Origin: Streptomyces sp. NBC_00306
Lineage (GTDB): Bacteria; Actinomycetota; Actinomycetes; Streptomycetales; Streptomycetaceae
Direction of reading: 5' to 3'
DNA: 64,000 bases
Assembly (NCBI RefSeq): GCF_036169555.1
Contig: NZ_CP108032.1
Span: 3,596,001-3,660,000 of the forward strand
Under the pieces are notes generated by a model. That model did not search any database and was not told the origin of the DNA. It saw nothing but the letters and a program-made list of their open reading frames with translations. Positions 7,671-16,860 of this stretch are shown piece by piece. The translations under genes were made by a program, and so were the position numbers. Every line of letters begins with the position of its first letter. Positions within the stretch are counted from its first letter, which is position 1.

Positions 7671-8993
7671 ATGACCGGTTGGCGACGTTCCTCCTCCCCC
7701 CGCCCCTCATGGACCTCACGGGTTCGCGCCGTACGCATACCTGCGGTGGCAGTGATGGCCGGAACGTTGCTGGTCACCGGGTGCGGCGTGCTCCCTGGAA
7801 GCACGGGGGGCTCCAGGGAGCCCGTCACGGTGATGACCTTCGCGCCGCAGGACACCAAGGCCACCAACATGCCCGGCATGCCCGCCATGGCGAAGGCGTA
7901 CGCCCGCTGGGTCAACTCCCAGGGCGGCATCGACGGCCACGAGCTGCGCATCATCTCCTGCAACGAGCAGAACACTCCCACCGGCGCGGCCACCTGCGCC
8001 CGGCGCGCGGCCAAGGAGGGCGTGGACGCCGTCGTCGGCTCCTACAGCCAGCACGGCGACGCCTTCATGGCCCCGCTGGAGGCCGCCCGCATCCCCTTCA
8101 TCGGCGGCTTCGGGATATCGGAGGAGGAGTTCACCAGCTACCTCTCCTACCCCGTCAACGGCGGTCAGGCCGCTCTGCTGGCCGGCCAGGGTCTTCAGCT
8201 CGCGGACGTGTGCCGCCGGGTCGCCCTGGTACGGCCCAACTCGCTGGCCGGCGACGAACTGCCCGAGCTCCTGAACGCCGGCCTCGCCGGGGCCAGCCGC
8301 CGCGCCTCGACCGACATCCTGGCGGCGGAGGACGCGACCGACTACACCCCGCAGGCCGAACAGGCCCGCACGAAGGCGGGTGCCGGAGCCGCGACGGACG
8401 ACGACGACCGCCCCGGCTGCGTCACGGCGGCACTCGGCGACCGCACCGAGACCTTCATCGACTCGTTCCGCCGACTGCCCGAGGACGACCGCAAGATCAG
8501 GGTCTCCTCGGTGCTGAGCAGCGTCAGCCAGTCGCTCATCGACCGCACCGGCGGACGCAACGGCCCACTGGAGGGCGCCTTCCTCACGGGCTGGTACCCG
8601 GACGCCGCCGACGCGCGCTGGGAGGAGATGAAGAAGGTGATCAGCACCCACGCCTTCGGCGACAACCGGATCGACCCCGCCGACGCCGGCGTGCAGACCA
8701 CGTGGATCGCCTACACCGTGCTGAAGAGGGTCGTCCAGTCGCTCGACTCGGACGAGATCTCGCCGGGGAAGATCTCCCGCGCCCTCGACACCGGAGTGCA
8801 GGTGTCCACGGACGGGCTCACTCCGCCGCTGCGCTGGGAGTACGAGGACATGCTGGGCGTCTCCGGCTTCCCGCGGCTCGTGAACCGGGGCGTGACCTTC
8901 CAGGTCGTGCGCGACGGACGGCTGGTGGCACAGCGGGACAACTTCGTGGACGTCTCGAAGACGCTGACGGCGTCGGTGACCGGATCGGACTGA
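7671..8993 (+). CDS. Branched-chain amino-acid-type ABC substrate-binding lipoprotein
   Basis: This 440-residue lipoprotein precursor has an unusually long basic n-region and then the core PAVAVMAGTLLVTGC, whose lipobox Cys is about residue 38. The mature part follows the type I periplasmic binding fold of LivJ/AmiC-like proteins: a large central region with AKAYARWVNSQGGIDG, GVDAVVGSYSQHG and IPFIGGFGISEEEF. No transporter subunits adjoin it, so it is either an orphan binding protein for a transporter elsewhere or a sensor lipoprotein. ATG 7671 lacks a strong ribosome-binding site; the adjoining GTG is out of frame. The ligand is unknown. Confidence 0.8.
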   Translation: MTGWRRSSSPRPSWTSRVRAVRIPAVAVMAGTLLVTGCGVLPGSTGGSREPVTVMTFAPQDTKATNMPGMPAMAKAYARWVNSQGGIDGHELRIISCNEQNTPTGAATCARRAAKEGVDAVVGSYSQHGDAFMAPLEAARIPFIGGFGISEEEFTSYLSYPVNGGQAALLAGQGLQLADVCRRVALVRPNSLAGDELPELLNAGLAGASRRASTDILAAEDATDYTPQAEQARTKAGAGAATDDDDRPGCVTAALGDRTETFIDSFRRLPEDDRKIRVSSVLSSVSQSLIDRTGGRNGPLEGAFLTGWYPDAADARWEEMKKVISTHAFGDNRIDPADAGVQTTWIAYTVLKRVVQSLDSDEISPGKISRALDTGVQVSTDGLTPPLRWEYEDMLGVSGFPRLVNRGVTFQVVRDGRLVAQRDNFVDVSKTLTASVTGSD

Positions 8994-9034
8994 CGCGGCT
9001 CAGCCGTCCGAGCTGACCGAAATGCCCGAACTGT

Positions 9035-9168
9035 TCGGATCCGGCCGACTTCCCTGTCCGGATCCGGCTGACGGCTTGCCCGCCCGTGACCGGCCGACGG
9101 CTCCCGTGTCCTGATCATCCGGACCGCCCGGACAGGCCGGCTCCTCCCGAGCGGCCGGATCCGGCCGA
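9035..9168. repeat. Three dispersed copies of a GGATCCGGC-centred palindrome
   Basis: Related palindromic words occur at 9035-9049, 9057-9072 and 9153-9168, all sharing CGGATCCGGC. They fill the 227-bp gap between two convergent genes. They could form small hairpins and act as a weak bidirectional terminator; no function is known. Confidence 0.6.
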
Positions 9169-9220
9169 CGCCGGCCTTCGCCGCCGCCCGCCGGACCGTC
9201 CGTCCGCGGCCGCCGTTCGC

Positions 9221-10900
9221 CTACAGCTGGTCGCTGCGGCGCTCGGTGAGCTCGTACTTGGTCGCGATGGAGTTCCAGAGACCGGACGCCTCCCGCTTGG
9301 CCTTGGTGGCCTCACCGCTGGCCCGGTTGCCCTGGGCCGACTGTCCCGTGTTGCGGGCCTGCCCGTCCTTGCAGCCCTTCTTGCTCTTCACCTGCGTCGC
9401 CCAGACCGCATAGTGGTCGTCCGCCGAGGCCGACGACTTCCAGGCCTCGTTGAGCGCGGCCGTCAGCTCGGAGTGACGGGGCAGCTTGTCGACGCTCAGC
9501 CCCTCCAGCCGGGTCACCAGGCTGCGGCGCTGGTCCGCCGCCCCGCGCAGATCGGTGGACGCCTGGTCGAGGTCCTTGCACTGCTTGATGTTCTCCACCG
9601 AACGGATCACCGCCGCCCGGCTGTTGTTGCTGTCGGCGAGGAGCTTGTCGAGCGCCTCGGCCTGCGGCTTCGCCGGATCGTCCGCGGCCTTCGGGGAGTC
9701 GTCGTCGGGGACGGACGAGGACGCGGCCACGTTCTCGCCGGCGCCCGGGTCCTCCTTCTTGTCGTCACCGCCGAACACCACCGCGCTGACGCCGAGTCCG
9801 AGCACGGCGCAGCCGACGACCACGGCCGCGGCGACGGGCACCCGCGAGGACTTGCGCCGCCGCGACTCCGGCTCCTGCGGCTCGTAGGACGCCGCCCGGC
9901 GCTGCCGCGGGGCCTGCTGCTGGTACGCGGGCTGCTGCGGGTCGCTCTCGATACGGGGCAAGTGCTGTGTGGCGTCCGCCATAGGGGCACCCGGGGCGTC
10001 CGACCGGAACAGGCTGTCGAACTCCGCCGGGGGCTGCCGCTCGCCGGGCGTCCCGGGCCGGATCCCCAGCGGCGCCCCGCTGGGCGCCGCCGGTACCGGC
10101 GGCAGGAACTGGGTGGCCGCCTCGTCCGCGCCGCCCTGCCCGGGCTGCGCTCCCGTGCCGGGCAGCGACCGGGTACCGAGGAAGGTGGTGGACTCGGCCG
10201 ACGTCTCGGGCGGCAGCGCGCCCGCCGTCACGGGCGGGATGAACTGCGTCGCGTCCGTGGCACTCACGCCCGGGGACGACGCCGGAAGGGCCTGTGGGGG
10301 CACCGCGTCCGGCAGGGGCTGCGCCGGGGGCAGCGGCTGCGCCTGGACGCCGTAGGCGGCCTCCGGGGCCTCGCCCCAGCCGCCCTGGGTCCCCTGGGAC
10401 GGCTGGGGGTCGTACGGCTGCGGAGCGGGCTGCGCGTACGGGTCGGGCCGGTACGGGCCCTGCACGTGCTGCTGACCGCCGTGCTGATCCTGTCCGTACC
10501 GGCCCTGTCCGTACTGGTCCTGCCCGAACTGCCGGTCCTGGCCGTACTGCCGGCCCTGGCCGTACTGCTGGTCCTGCTGGGCTCCGTAGGCGTCCTGACC
10601 CTGCGGTTCCTGTCCGTACCGCTGCGCTCCGTACGGGTCCTCGCCCTGCTGCCCGAAGGCCGACCCGGGTCTGTGGTCCTGTCTGTGGTCCTGCTGTCCG
10701 TACGCGTCGCTCTGCGCCTGCTGCTGCCCCTGCGACGGGCCCCAGGGCTCGCCCCACGGCTGCCCGCCGGCCGGAGCCGCCTGGGCGCCGGAGGCACCTG
10801 GTATGAAAGGCTCTGACCCGTCGGCGGGCAGCACGACGCCTTCGTGCGCGGGCCGGGCAGCGGTGTGCCGCTGCTCGTCACCCTGTCCGCTGTGCGTCAC
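9221..10900 (-). CDS. Gln/Gly/Pro-rich single-pass membrane protein of unknown function
   Basis: The 559-residue protein begins with about 340 low-complexity residues rich in Gln, Gly, Tyr and Pro, including short repeats of the YGQDQ/YGQGR kind (DNA about 10480-10640). A basic stretch RRRKSSR precedes one membrane helix (RVPVAAAVVVGCAVLGLGV). The exported C-terminal part, about 180 residues, is helical with two Cys in a CKD...CKDG pattern. GTG 10900 was chosen because AGGAG lies 5 bp upstream. The disordered cytoplasmic tail plus small exported domain is a recurrent Streptomyces architecture of unknown function. It is probably co-oriented with, but separate from, the regulator gene upstream. 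Confidence 0.75.
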   Translation of the reverse strand: MTHSGQGDEQRHTAARPAHEGVVLPADGSEPFIPGASGAQAAPAGGQPWGEPWGPSQGQQQAQSDAYGQQDHRQDHRPGSAFGQQGEDPYGAQRYGQEPQGQDAYGAQQDQQYGQGRQYGQDRQFGQDQYGQGRYGQDQHGGQQHVQGPYRPDPYAQPAPQPYDPQPSQGTQGGWGEAPEAAYGVQAQPLPPAQPLPDAVPPQALPASSPGVSATDATQFIPPVTAGALPPETSAESTTFLGTRSLPGTGAQPGQGGADEAATQFLPPVPAAPSGAPLGIRPGTPGERQPPAEFDSLFRSDAPGAPMADATQHLPRIESDPQQPAYQQQAPRQRRAASYEPQEPESRRRKSSRVPVAAAVVVGCAVLGLGVSAVVFGGDDKKEDPGAGENVAASSSVPDDDSPKAADDPAKPQAEALDKLLADSNNSRAAVIRSVENIKQCKDLDQASTDLRGAADQRRSLVTRLEGLSVDKLPRHSELTAALNEAWKSSASADDHYAVWATQVKSKKGCKDGQARNTGQSAQGNRASGEATKAKREASGLWNSIATKYELTERRSDQL

Positions 10901-11031
10901 CGGGACTCCTACGTGTGGACCTACGGAATCGTCGGTTTACGCTACCGGGTCCGTCAGGCAGCCCGCACACACGTGTGGAAGCAGTAACAAGAAGCGACCG
11001 CCCGACGCTGATAACGGCCTGATCCCGGTTC

Positions 11032-12414
11032 TCAGGCGGCCTGGAGCTCCAGCCGCGCACCGAATTCACGGACCGCCGGCTCGTCCGCGTACGGCTCCAG
11101 ACGCTGCTGGAGATCGTCCAGATACTCCGCGCCCCTGCTGGAGCGCAGCCCGCCCAGCAGCTCCACCGCGCGCGTGCCCGTGTGGCAGGCCTGTTCGACC
11201 TCACGCTGCTGGACCTGCGCCGTCGCAAGCAGGACCAGCCCGATGGCCCGTCGCCTCGCCCGTGACTCGGGATGGCCGTCCAGCGCGTCCGCGGCATGGT
11301 GCGCGGCCGCCTCGGGCCGGCCCAGATCGCGGTAGCAGTGCGCCAGTTCGTCCGCGAGATAGGCGTGGTCGAAGTGGGCGATCCACGCCGGGTCGTCGCC
11401 GGACCGCGGTTCGGCGCGCTCCAGCGCCGCCTGCGCCCTGCCGGCCACCGTCCGACAGGTGTGGGCGTCCCCGAGGAGGGCGTGTCCGCGTGCCTCGGCC
11501 GCGAGGAACATCGCCTCGGCCCGCGGGGTGACGTGTCCCCGGGCGCCTTCCTGCGCGGCCCTGGCGAGCTGGGCGATCTCCCGGGGGTTGCCCAGCTGGG
11601 CGGCGAGATGACTCATGGAGGCGGCCAGCACATAGCCGCCGTAGGCGCGGTCACCGGCCGCCTGGGCGAGCCGCAGCGCCTGGATGTAGTAGCGCTGGGC
11701 GAGCCCGGGCTGTCCGGTGTCGACGGCCATGTACCCGGCGAGCTCGGTCAACCGCGCGACGGCCGCGAACAGTTCGCGGCCGACCGATTCGCGGTAGGAC
11801 CCCGACAGCAGCCCGGACACCACGGAGTTGAGGTAGTGCACGACGACCGGACGGACATGGCCGCTGCCGAACCGGTGGTCCAGGTCGGTGAGGGCGGCCG
11901 TCATCGCCCGTACCGCCTCGACGTCCGAGACGCCCACCCGGGAGCCGGCGGTGCGCGCCACCTGGGTGTCCGCGCCGGTGATCAGCCAGTCACGGCTCGG
12001 TTCGACGAGCGCGGAGGCCGCGACGGCGGAACCGGACAGGAAGTCGCGCCGACCGACGTCGCTGCGCCACAGCTCGCAGACCTGCTCGATGGCGCCCAGC
12101 ACGGTCGGCGAGAACTGGAGTCCGACGCCCGAGGCCAGGTTCTTGCCGTTGGCCATGCCGATCTCGTCGATCGTGACCGTCCGTCCCAGTTTCCGCCCCA
12201 GCGCCTCGGCGATGATCCCGGGCGCCCGGCCGCGCGGCTGCTGGCCCCGCAGCCAGCGCGCCACCGATGTCTTGTCGTAGCGCAGGTCCAACCCGCGCTC
12301 CGTGCCGACCATGTTGACGCGTCGTGCCAGCCCCGCATTCGAGCACCCGGCTTCCTGGATGAGTGCCTGCAAGCGTTCGTTCGGCTGTCGTGCGACGAGA
12401 GGCCTGGCTGCCAT
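11032..12414 (-). CDS. NsdA/NsdB-like helix-turn-helix and TPR regulator
   Basis: The 460-residue soluble protein opens with MAARPLVARQPNERLQALI and an XRE-type helix-turn-helix region (SNAGLARRVN ... TSVARWLRGQQPRG). Helical TPR-like repeats follow through to the end (for example LAQRYYIQALRLAQAAGDR, AYLADELAHCYRDLGRPEAA). This is the layout of the Streptomyces NsdA/NsdB regulators, which repress sporulation and antibiotic synthesis. The assignment is to the family, not to orthology. ATG 12414 is preceded by GGGGG 6 bp upstream; the longer GTG-initiated frame is not needed. It is divergent from the prim-pol gene, and a 10-bp palindrome AGTGATCACT (12447-12456) lies in the promoter region. 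Confidence 0.75.
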   Translation of the reverse strand: MAARPLVARQPNERLQALIQEAGCSNAGLARRVNMVGTERGLDLRYDKTSVARWLRGQQPRGRAPGIIAEALGRKLGRTVTIDEIGMANGKNLASGVGLQFSPTVLGAIEQVCELWRSDVGRRDFLSGSAVAASALVEPSRDWLITGADTQVARTAGSRVGVSDVEAVRAMTAALTDLDHRFGSGHVRPVVVHYLNSVVSGLLSGSYRESVGRELFAAVARLTELAGYMAVDTGQPGLAQRYYIQALRLAQAAGDRAYGGYVLAASMSHLAAQLGNPREIAQLARAAQEGARGHVTPRAEAMFLAAEARGHALLGDAHTCRTVAGRAQAALERAEPRSGDDPAWIAHFDHAYLADELAHCYRDLGRPEAAAHHAADALDGHPESRARRRAIGLVLLATAQVQQREVEQACHTGTRAVELLGGLRSSRGAEYLDDLQQRLEPYADEPAVREFGARLELQAA

Positions 12415-12725
12415 GACTACCCCCTGAGGCCTGCGGTGATCCACGCAGTGATCACTACCCGGCTGATATACGGAGAATGCAGACTTGAGCGACTTGGTCT
12501 CTTTTTTCCGGAAGCCACGCGAGGCGCGCGCTCCCCCCGGCCGACGGCCCGTCCCCCTGCCGACGGCCCCTGCGAGTGGCTACCCGCTCCTCGTGGCCCG
12601 GCCGCGTGCGCGCCCCCGTCCATGCACCGATGCGCCCCGCATGCAGGATCGATGCTGCGCGGGCCGGCGCGGGACGCCCGTAACCCGTGGTGACGGCGGG
12701 AGTTGAGAGTGACGTGGAAGAGACC
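12415..12725. other. Divergent intergenic region, NsdA-like gene / prim-pol gene
   Basis: This 311-bp stretch has no convincing gene. It holds the perfect palindrome AGTGATCACT at 12447-12456 close to the regulator start, an AT-rich patch around 12465-12510 including a run of six T, and then GC-rich sequence. It probably contains both divergent promoters; I could not fix the -10 and -35 boxes. Confidence 0.6.
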
Positions 12726-13391
12726 ATGGGAGTCACCGAAGCCGCCCAGATCCCGCAGCAGCGCGGTGAGCAGCTGCTGGACCATGCCGTGCGGTACGCG
12801 GAAGAGCGGCACTGGGACGTGTTTCCCGGCACCTGGCTGGAGGCGGTGGAGGGCCGCGAGCTGTGCTCGTGCGGCGACACCGGCTGCCCGTTCCCCGGCG
12901 CACACCCGGCGCGGCCTGACTGGGCGAACCAGGCCACCGGCAGCGCGGTCGCCGCTCGCCGGCTGTGGTCGAAGACGCCGAGGGCGTCGATCCTGCTGCC
13001 GACGGGCCGTACCTTCGACGCCCTGGACGTCTCCGAGTCGGCTGGCTTCCTGGCCCTCGCCCGGCTGGAGCGGATGGATCTGCCCCTCGGTCCGGTGACC
13101 TGCACCCCCGACCGCCGCATGCTCTTCTTCGTCCTGCCGGGCGCGGCCCCCAAGATCCCCGAGCTGGTCCGCACGCTGGGCTGGGCGCCGTCCTCCATCG
13201 ATCTGGTCGCCCGCGGCGAGGGCCACTACGTCGCCGCCCCGCCCACCAGGATCGGCGGCCACGGCGCGGTGCAGTGGGTCCGCCGCCCCACCCCGGCGAA
13301 CCGCTGGCTGCCGGACGTGGACGAACTGCTGAGCCCGCTGGCGTACGCCTGCGGCCGCGAGGCGGCGGCGGAGCGCGCCCGACGCGGCTAG
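12726..13391 (+). CDS. Small bifunctional primase/polymerase (prim-pol) N-domain protein
   Basis: This 221-residue protein resembles the N-terminal prim-pol domain that normally leads larger plasmid or prophage replication proteins. Visible features are an alpha-helical start LLDHAVRYAEERHWDVFPG, a Cys cluster CSCGDTGCPFPGAHP, and the DALDVSES segment where an acidic catalytic motif would lie. Here the domain stands alone, without helicase or C-terminal primase. ATG 12726 is preceded by GGAAG; upstream GTG codons give a less likely extension. Standalone homologues are common in Streptomyces chromosomes near ABC transporter genes. Catalytic competence is not evident, and its role is unknown. 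Confidence 0.7.
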   Translation: MGVTEAAQIPQQRGEQLLDHAVRYAEERHWDVFPGTWLEAVEGRELCSCGDTGCPFPGAHPARPDWANQATGSAVAARRLWSKTPRASILLPTGRTFDALDVSESAGFLALARLERMDLPLGPVTCTPDRRMLFFVLPGAAPKIPELVRTLGWAPSSIDLVARGEGHYVAAPPTRIGGHGAVQWVRRPTPANRWLPDVDELLSPLAYACGREAAAERARRG

Positions 13392-13509
13392 GTCCGCCGC
13401 CGGGGTGTCGGCGGGTGCGTCACCTCGGCCGCTGCGCGGCTGCCGCTCCCCCGCCCGCCGTACATATGGTGGACCTCGTACGTACGGGGAACACCGAAAG
13501 GCGGGGATC

Positions 13510-14316
13510 ATGCCGGACGAGCAGGTGGCGACAGGCGCCGACGGGGCGGCGCCCGCCGTCCGGGTCGAGGGTCTGTGGAAGCGGTTCGGCGAGCAGATCG
13601 CCGTCGCCGGCATCGACCTCACCCTCCCCGCCGGGAAATTCATCGGCCTGGTCGGACCGAACGGCGCCGGCAAGACGACCACCCTGTCGATGGTCACCGG
13701 GCTGCTCCGCCCCGACCAGGGCCGGATCGAGGTCGCCGGCAGCGACGTCTGGCGCGACCCGGTCGAGGTCAAGGCGCGGATCGGGGTGCTGCCGGAGGGC
13801 CTGCGACTGTTCGAGCGTCTCTCCGGGCGTGAACTGCTCGCCTACAGCGGGCGGTTGCGGGGACTGCCGGGCGAGGAGGTCGACAAGCGCGCCGCCCAGC
13901 TGCTCGACGTCCTGGATCTCGCCGGCTCGCAGCACAAGCTGGTCGTCGACTACTCGACCGGTATGCGCAAGAAGATCGGGCTGGCGTCCGCTCTGCTGCA
14001 CAACCCCGAAGTGCTGTTCCTGGACGAGCCGTTCGAGGGCGTCGACCCGGTCTCGGCGCAGACGATCCGCGGGGTACTCGAGCGGTACACCGCCTCGGGG
14101 GCGACGGTCGTCTTCTCCAGCCATGTGATGGAGCTCGTGGAGTCGCTGTGCGACTGGGTCGCGGTCATGGCCGCCGGCCGTATCGTCGCCCAGGGGCCGC
14201 TCGCGCAGGTACGCGGTGACGCACCCTCCCTCCAGAGCGCGTTCCTGGAGCTGGTCGGGGCGAACGGCCGCGACACCGCGCAGTCGCTGGACTGGCTCGG
14301 CGGCGGTGCCCGGTGA
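13510..14316 (+). CDS. ABC transporter ATP-binding protein
   Basis: This 268-residue ATPase subunit carries a full set of motifs: Walker [10 protein letters not shown], signature YSTGMRKK, Walker B VLFLDEP and switch His in FSSHV. It belongs to the CcmA/Nat-type exporters. ATG 13510 follows AGGCGGGG. The stop overlaps the permease GTG by 4 bp (GTGA), so the two subunits are coupled. A palindromic CGTACGTACG (about 13479-13488) precedes the gene and may mark its promoter or operator. The substrate is unknown. Confidence 0.9.
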   Translation: MPDEQVATGADGAAPAVRVEGLWKRFGEQIAVAGIDLTLPAGKFIGLVGPNGAGKTTTLSMVTGLLRPDQGRIEVAGSDVWRDPVEVKARIGVLPEGLRLFERLSGRELLAYSGRLRGLPGEEVDKRAAQLLDVLDLAGSQHKLVVDYSTGMRKKIGLASALLHNPEVLFLDEPFEGVDPVSAQTIRGVLERYTASGATVVFSSHVMELVESLCDWVAVMAAGRIVAQGPLAQVRGDAPSLQSAFLELVGANGRDTAQSLDWLGGGAR

Positions 14317-15908
14317 GCACCGCCCACCTCTCGCGGATCTTCGTCCGGCTGAAGCTGTCGCTGCTGCGCAACGGCCTGCGCCAGTCCTCCACCCGGACCG
14401 CCGCCTTCGTCGCCTCCCTCGTGGTGACACTGCTCCTCGCCGCCGGGCAGTTGCTCGGACTGATCCTGCTGCGCGGCACCGACCACGCGGCCTCGCTGGT
14501 CGTCCTGCTGACGGCCGTCCTGGCGCTCGGCTGGGCCGTGATGCCGCTGTTCTTCCCGAGCGGCGACGAGACGCTCGACCCGACGCGGCTGGTGATGCTG
14601 CCGCTGCGGCCGCAGCCGCTGGTCTTCGCACTGCTGGCGGCCTCGCTGGTCGGCATCGGTCCGCTGTTCACCGTCTGTCTGGTGGTGGGGTCGGCGATCG
14701 CGCTCGCCCACGGCGCCTTCGCCGTGCTGGTCGCCGTCGTCGCCGTCCCGCTCGCACTGCTGGTGTGCGTGGCCCTGGCCCGTACGGTCGCGGCGGGCAA
14801 CATCCGGCTGCTGACCTCGCGCAAGGGACGCGACCTGGCGTTGCTGAGCGGACTGGTGATCGCGGTCGGCATCCAGGTCGTCAACTTCGGCGCCCAGCGG
14901 CTGGGCGAGTCGGGCGGCCTCTCCGCGCTCGACCCCGCGGCGGGGATCGTCGGGTGGATCCCGCCCGCCTCGGCCATCGCCGCGATCGGCTCCGCGAGCG
15001 ACGGCTCGTACGCGGTGGCACTGGAACAGCTCGCCCTGTCGGTGGTGGCCCTGTTCGTCCTGCTGTGGTCCTGGCAGCGCAGTCTGACCAAGCTGATGAC
15101 GGCGCCGGACGGTTCGACCCTCGCGGCGGCATCGGAGCCGACGCGCAAGGAGTCGTCGACCGGTCTGCACCGGCTGCTGCCCGAGGGCCGTACGAGCACG
15201 GTGATGCAGCGCAGTCTGCGCTATGTGTGGCGGGACCCGAAGACCAAGGCGGCCTGGGTGACGGCGCTGGCGATCGGTCTGATCGTGCCGGTGTTCAACG
15301 CCCTCCAGGGCACCGGCTCCCTGTACTTCGCCTGTTTCGCGGCGGGGATGCTCGGCATCCAGATGTACAACCAGTTCGGCCAGGACACCTCCGCGTTCTG
15401 GATGGTGGCGCAGACGATCTCGTCCACGAAGGACGCGTACGCCGAACTCCGCGCCCGGGCCCTGGCGTTGCTGCTGGTCACCCTCCCGTACACGGTCCTG
15501 GTCACCGTCCTCACCGCCGCTCTGCTCGGCAACTGGCGGGCGCTGCCCGAGGTCATGGGCCTGTCCTTCGCGCTGCTGGGCGCCATGCTGGCGACCGGCG
15601 CCGTGTCGTCGGCCCGCTTCCCGTACTCGATCCCGCAGGACAGCGCGTACAAGAACGTGGCGCCCGGACAGGCCGGGCTGGCCTGGATCTCGATCTTCGG
15701 CGGCATGATCTCGGCGGCCGTGCTGTGTGCACCTGTGATCGCTCTGACGGTCTGGATGCACGCGGCGAACGAGGAGTCGAGCCTGTGGGTGCTGCTCCCC
15801 GCCGGGGCGGCGTACGGACTGCTGATCGGCTGGGCAGGCGTGCGCGTCGCGGCCCCGCAGACGGCGAACCGGCTGCCGGAGATCCTGGCCGCTGTCAGCA
15901 AGGGATGA
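14313..15908 (+). CDS. ABC transporter permease
   Basis: This 531-residue integral membrane protein has around twelve hydrophobic segments, spread through the whole length and separated by a hydrophilic middle near residues 255-300. It is the membrane partner of the ATPase whose stop codon it overlaps (GTG 14313). The size suits an ABC-2-like or MsbA-unrelated two-subunit exporter in which one long permease pairs with an ATPase dimer. Substrate and direction are not visible; export is inferred from the lack of any binding protein. Confidence 0.85.
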   Translation: MSTAHLSRIFVRLKLSLLRNGLRQSSTRTAAFVASLVVTLLLAAGQLLGLILLRGTDHAASLVVLLTAVLALGWAVMPLFFPSGDETLDPTRLVMLPLRPQPLVFALLAASLVGIGPLFTVCLVVGSAIALAHGAFAVLVAVVAVPLALLVCVALARTVAAGNIRLLTSRKGRDLALLSGLVIAVGIQVVNFGAQRLGESGGLSALDPAAGIVGWIPPASAIAAIGSASDGSYAVALEQLALSVVALFVLLWSWQRSLTKLMTAPDGSTLAAASEPTRKESSTGLHRLLPEGRTSTVMQRSLRYVWRDPKTKAAWVTALAIGLIVPVFNALQGTGSLYFACFAAGMLGIQMYNQFGQDTSAFWMVAQTISSTKDAYAELRARALALLLVTLPYTVLVTVLTAALLGNWRALPEVMGLSFALLGAMLATGAVSSARFPYSIPQDSAYKNVAPGQAGLAWISIFGGMISAAVLCAPVIALTVWMHAANEESSLWVLLPAGAAYGLLIGWAGVRVAAPQTANRLPEILAAVSKG

Positions 15909-15956
15909 CCGGGGGTGACGGCGGCGGCTTCGCACCCGTGACGTAGGTTGACCGCC

Positions 15957-16835
15957 ATGTCGACGCCGCCGCATCAGCCGCCACAGCAGGGGGGTTACGG
16001 AACCCCGAACCCCTACGGGGCGCAAAGCCCGTACGGACAGCCGCAGTTCCCGCAGCAGGCTCCGTACCCGCAGCACCCCCAGCAGGGGCACCCCCAGCCG
16101 GGCTACGGAGGGCAGCCGCCGCGTCCTCAGCCGCCGTACGCCCAGCAGCCGTACCCGGGGCCGGGCGGACCCGGTGGCTGGGGCGCGCCGCCCCCGCCGA
16201 AGAAGAAGAACAACGCGGGCCTGATCGTCGGCATCACCCTCGCCGTCATCGCGGCGGTGCTGGGCCTCTCGTGGTTCGGGAACAACGTCGTCGGCGGTGG
16301 CGAGAGCTTCCCGGCCGCGGAGTACCGCCTCACCGTGCCGCCGACGCTGCTCGACGGGAAGTACAAGCTGGCCGACGACCGTTCCGCCGCGACGCAGGAT
16401 CAGCTGGCGGGCACGAGCGAGAAGACCATCAAGGACGCCAAGTCGGCGGTGGCGCAGTACACATCGGCCTCGGGCACCGGGGTGCTGGTCATCTCCGGCC
16501 TGCACGGCCGCATCGCCGACCCGGACGCGGCCCGCGACAAGCTGCTCTCGGGCGCCGAGGACGCCGACGGCACCACCGTCGCCGTGCCGGCGAAGGACGT
16601 CACTCCGGCGGGGTCGGAGGTGCCGGTGAGCTGCCAGGTCCTGGTGACCGAGCAGGCGGGCGGCGGCGGAAAGGCCACGCTTCCCATGTGCGCGTGGGCG
16701 GACGACAACACCAGTGCGTCCGTCGCGCTGGTCACCCCGGAGACCGCCACCAAGTCCCCCGAGGAGATCGACCTGAAGGCCGTCGCCGAGGCGACGGTGA
16801 AGGTCCGTGAGGAGACCCGCCGGCCGATCGGCTGA
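15957..16835 (+). CDS. Pro/Gln-rich membrane-anchored protein of unknown function
   Basis: This 292-residue protein has about 80 Pro/Gln/Gly/Tyr-rich residues, a KKKNN stop-transfer border and a single membrane helix (about 88-106). An exported domain of about 185 residues follows, with one Cys pair. ATG 15957 has no ribosome-binding site but sits 7 bp after TAGGTT, a good -10 box, so it is probably translated leaderless. The layout matches the 9221-10900 protein and others common in Streptomyces. The function is unknown. Its last codons form half of a perfect hairpin shared with the convergent gene. Confidence 0.75.
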   Translation: MSTPPHQPPQQGGYGTPNPYGAQSPYGQPQFPQQAPYPQHPQQGHPQPGYGGQPPRPQPPYAQQPYPGPGGPGGWGAPPPPKKKNNAGLIVGITLAVIAAVLGLSWFGNNVVGGGESFPAAEYRLTVPPTLLDGKYKLADDRSAATQDQLAGTSEKTIKDAKSAVAQYTSASGTGVLVISGLHGRIADPDAARDKLLSGAEDADGTTVAVPAKDVTPAGSEVPVSCQVLVTEQAGGGGKATLPMCAWADDNTSASVALVTPETATKSPEEIDLKAVAEATVKVREETRRPIG

Positions 16836-16852
16836 CGGGTCTCCTCACGGAC
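16803..16852. terminator. Perfect 17-bp stem bidirectional terminator
   Basis: GTCCGTGAGGAGACCCG (16803-16819) and its exact reverse complement (16836-16852) flank a 16-nt loop. The left arm is coding sequence of the plus-strand gene and its stop codon is in the loop. The minus-strand gene ends 9 bp beyond the right arm. This is a strong shared terminator between convergent genes. Confidence 0.9.
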
Positions 16853-16860
16853 ACGGACGG

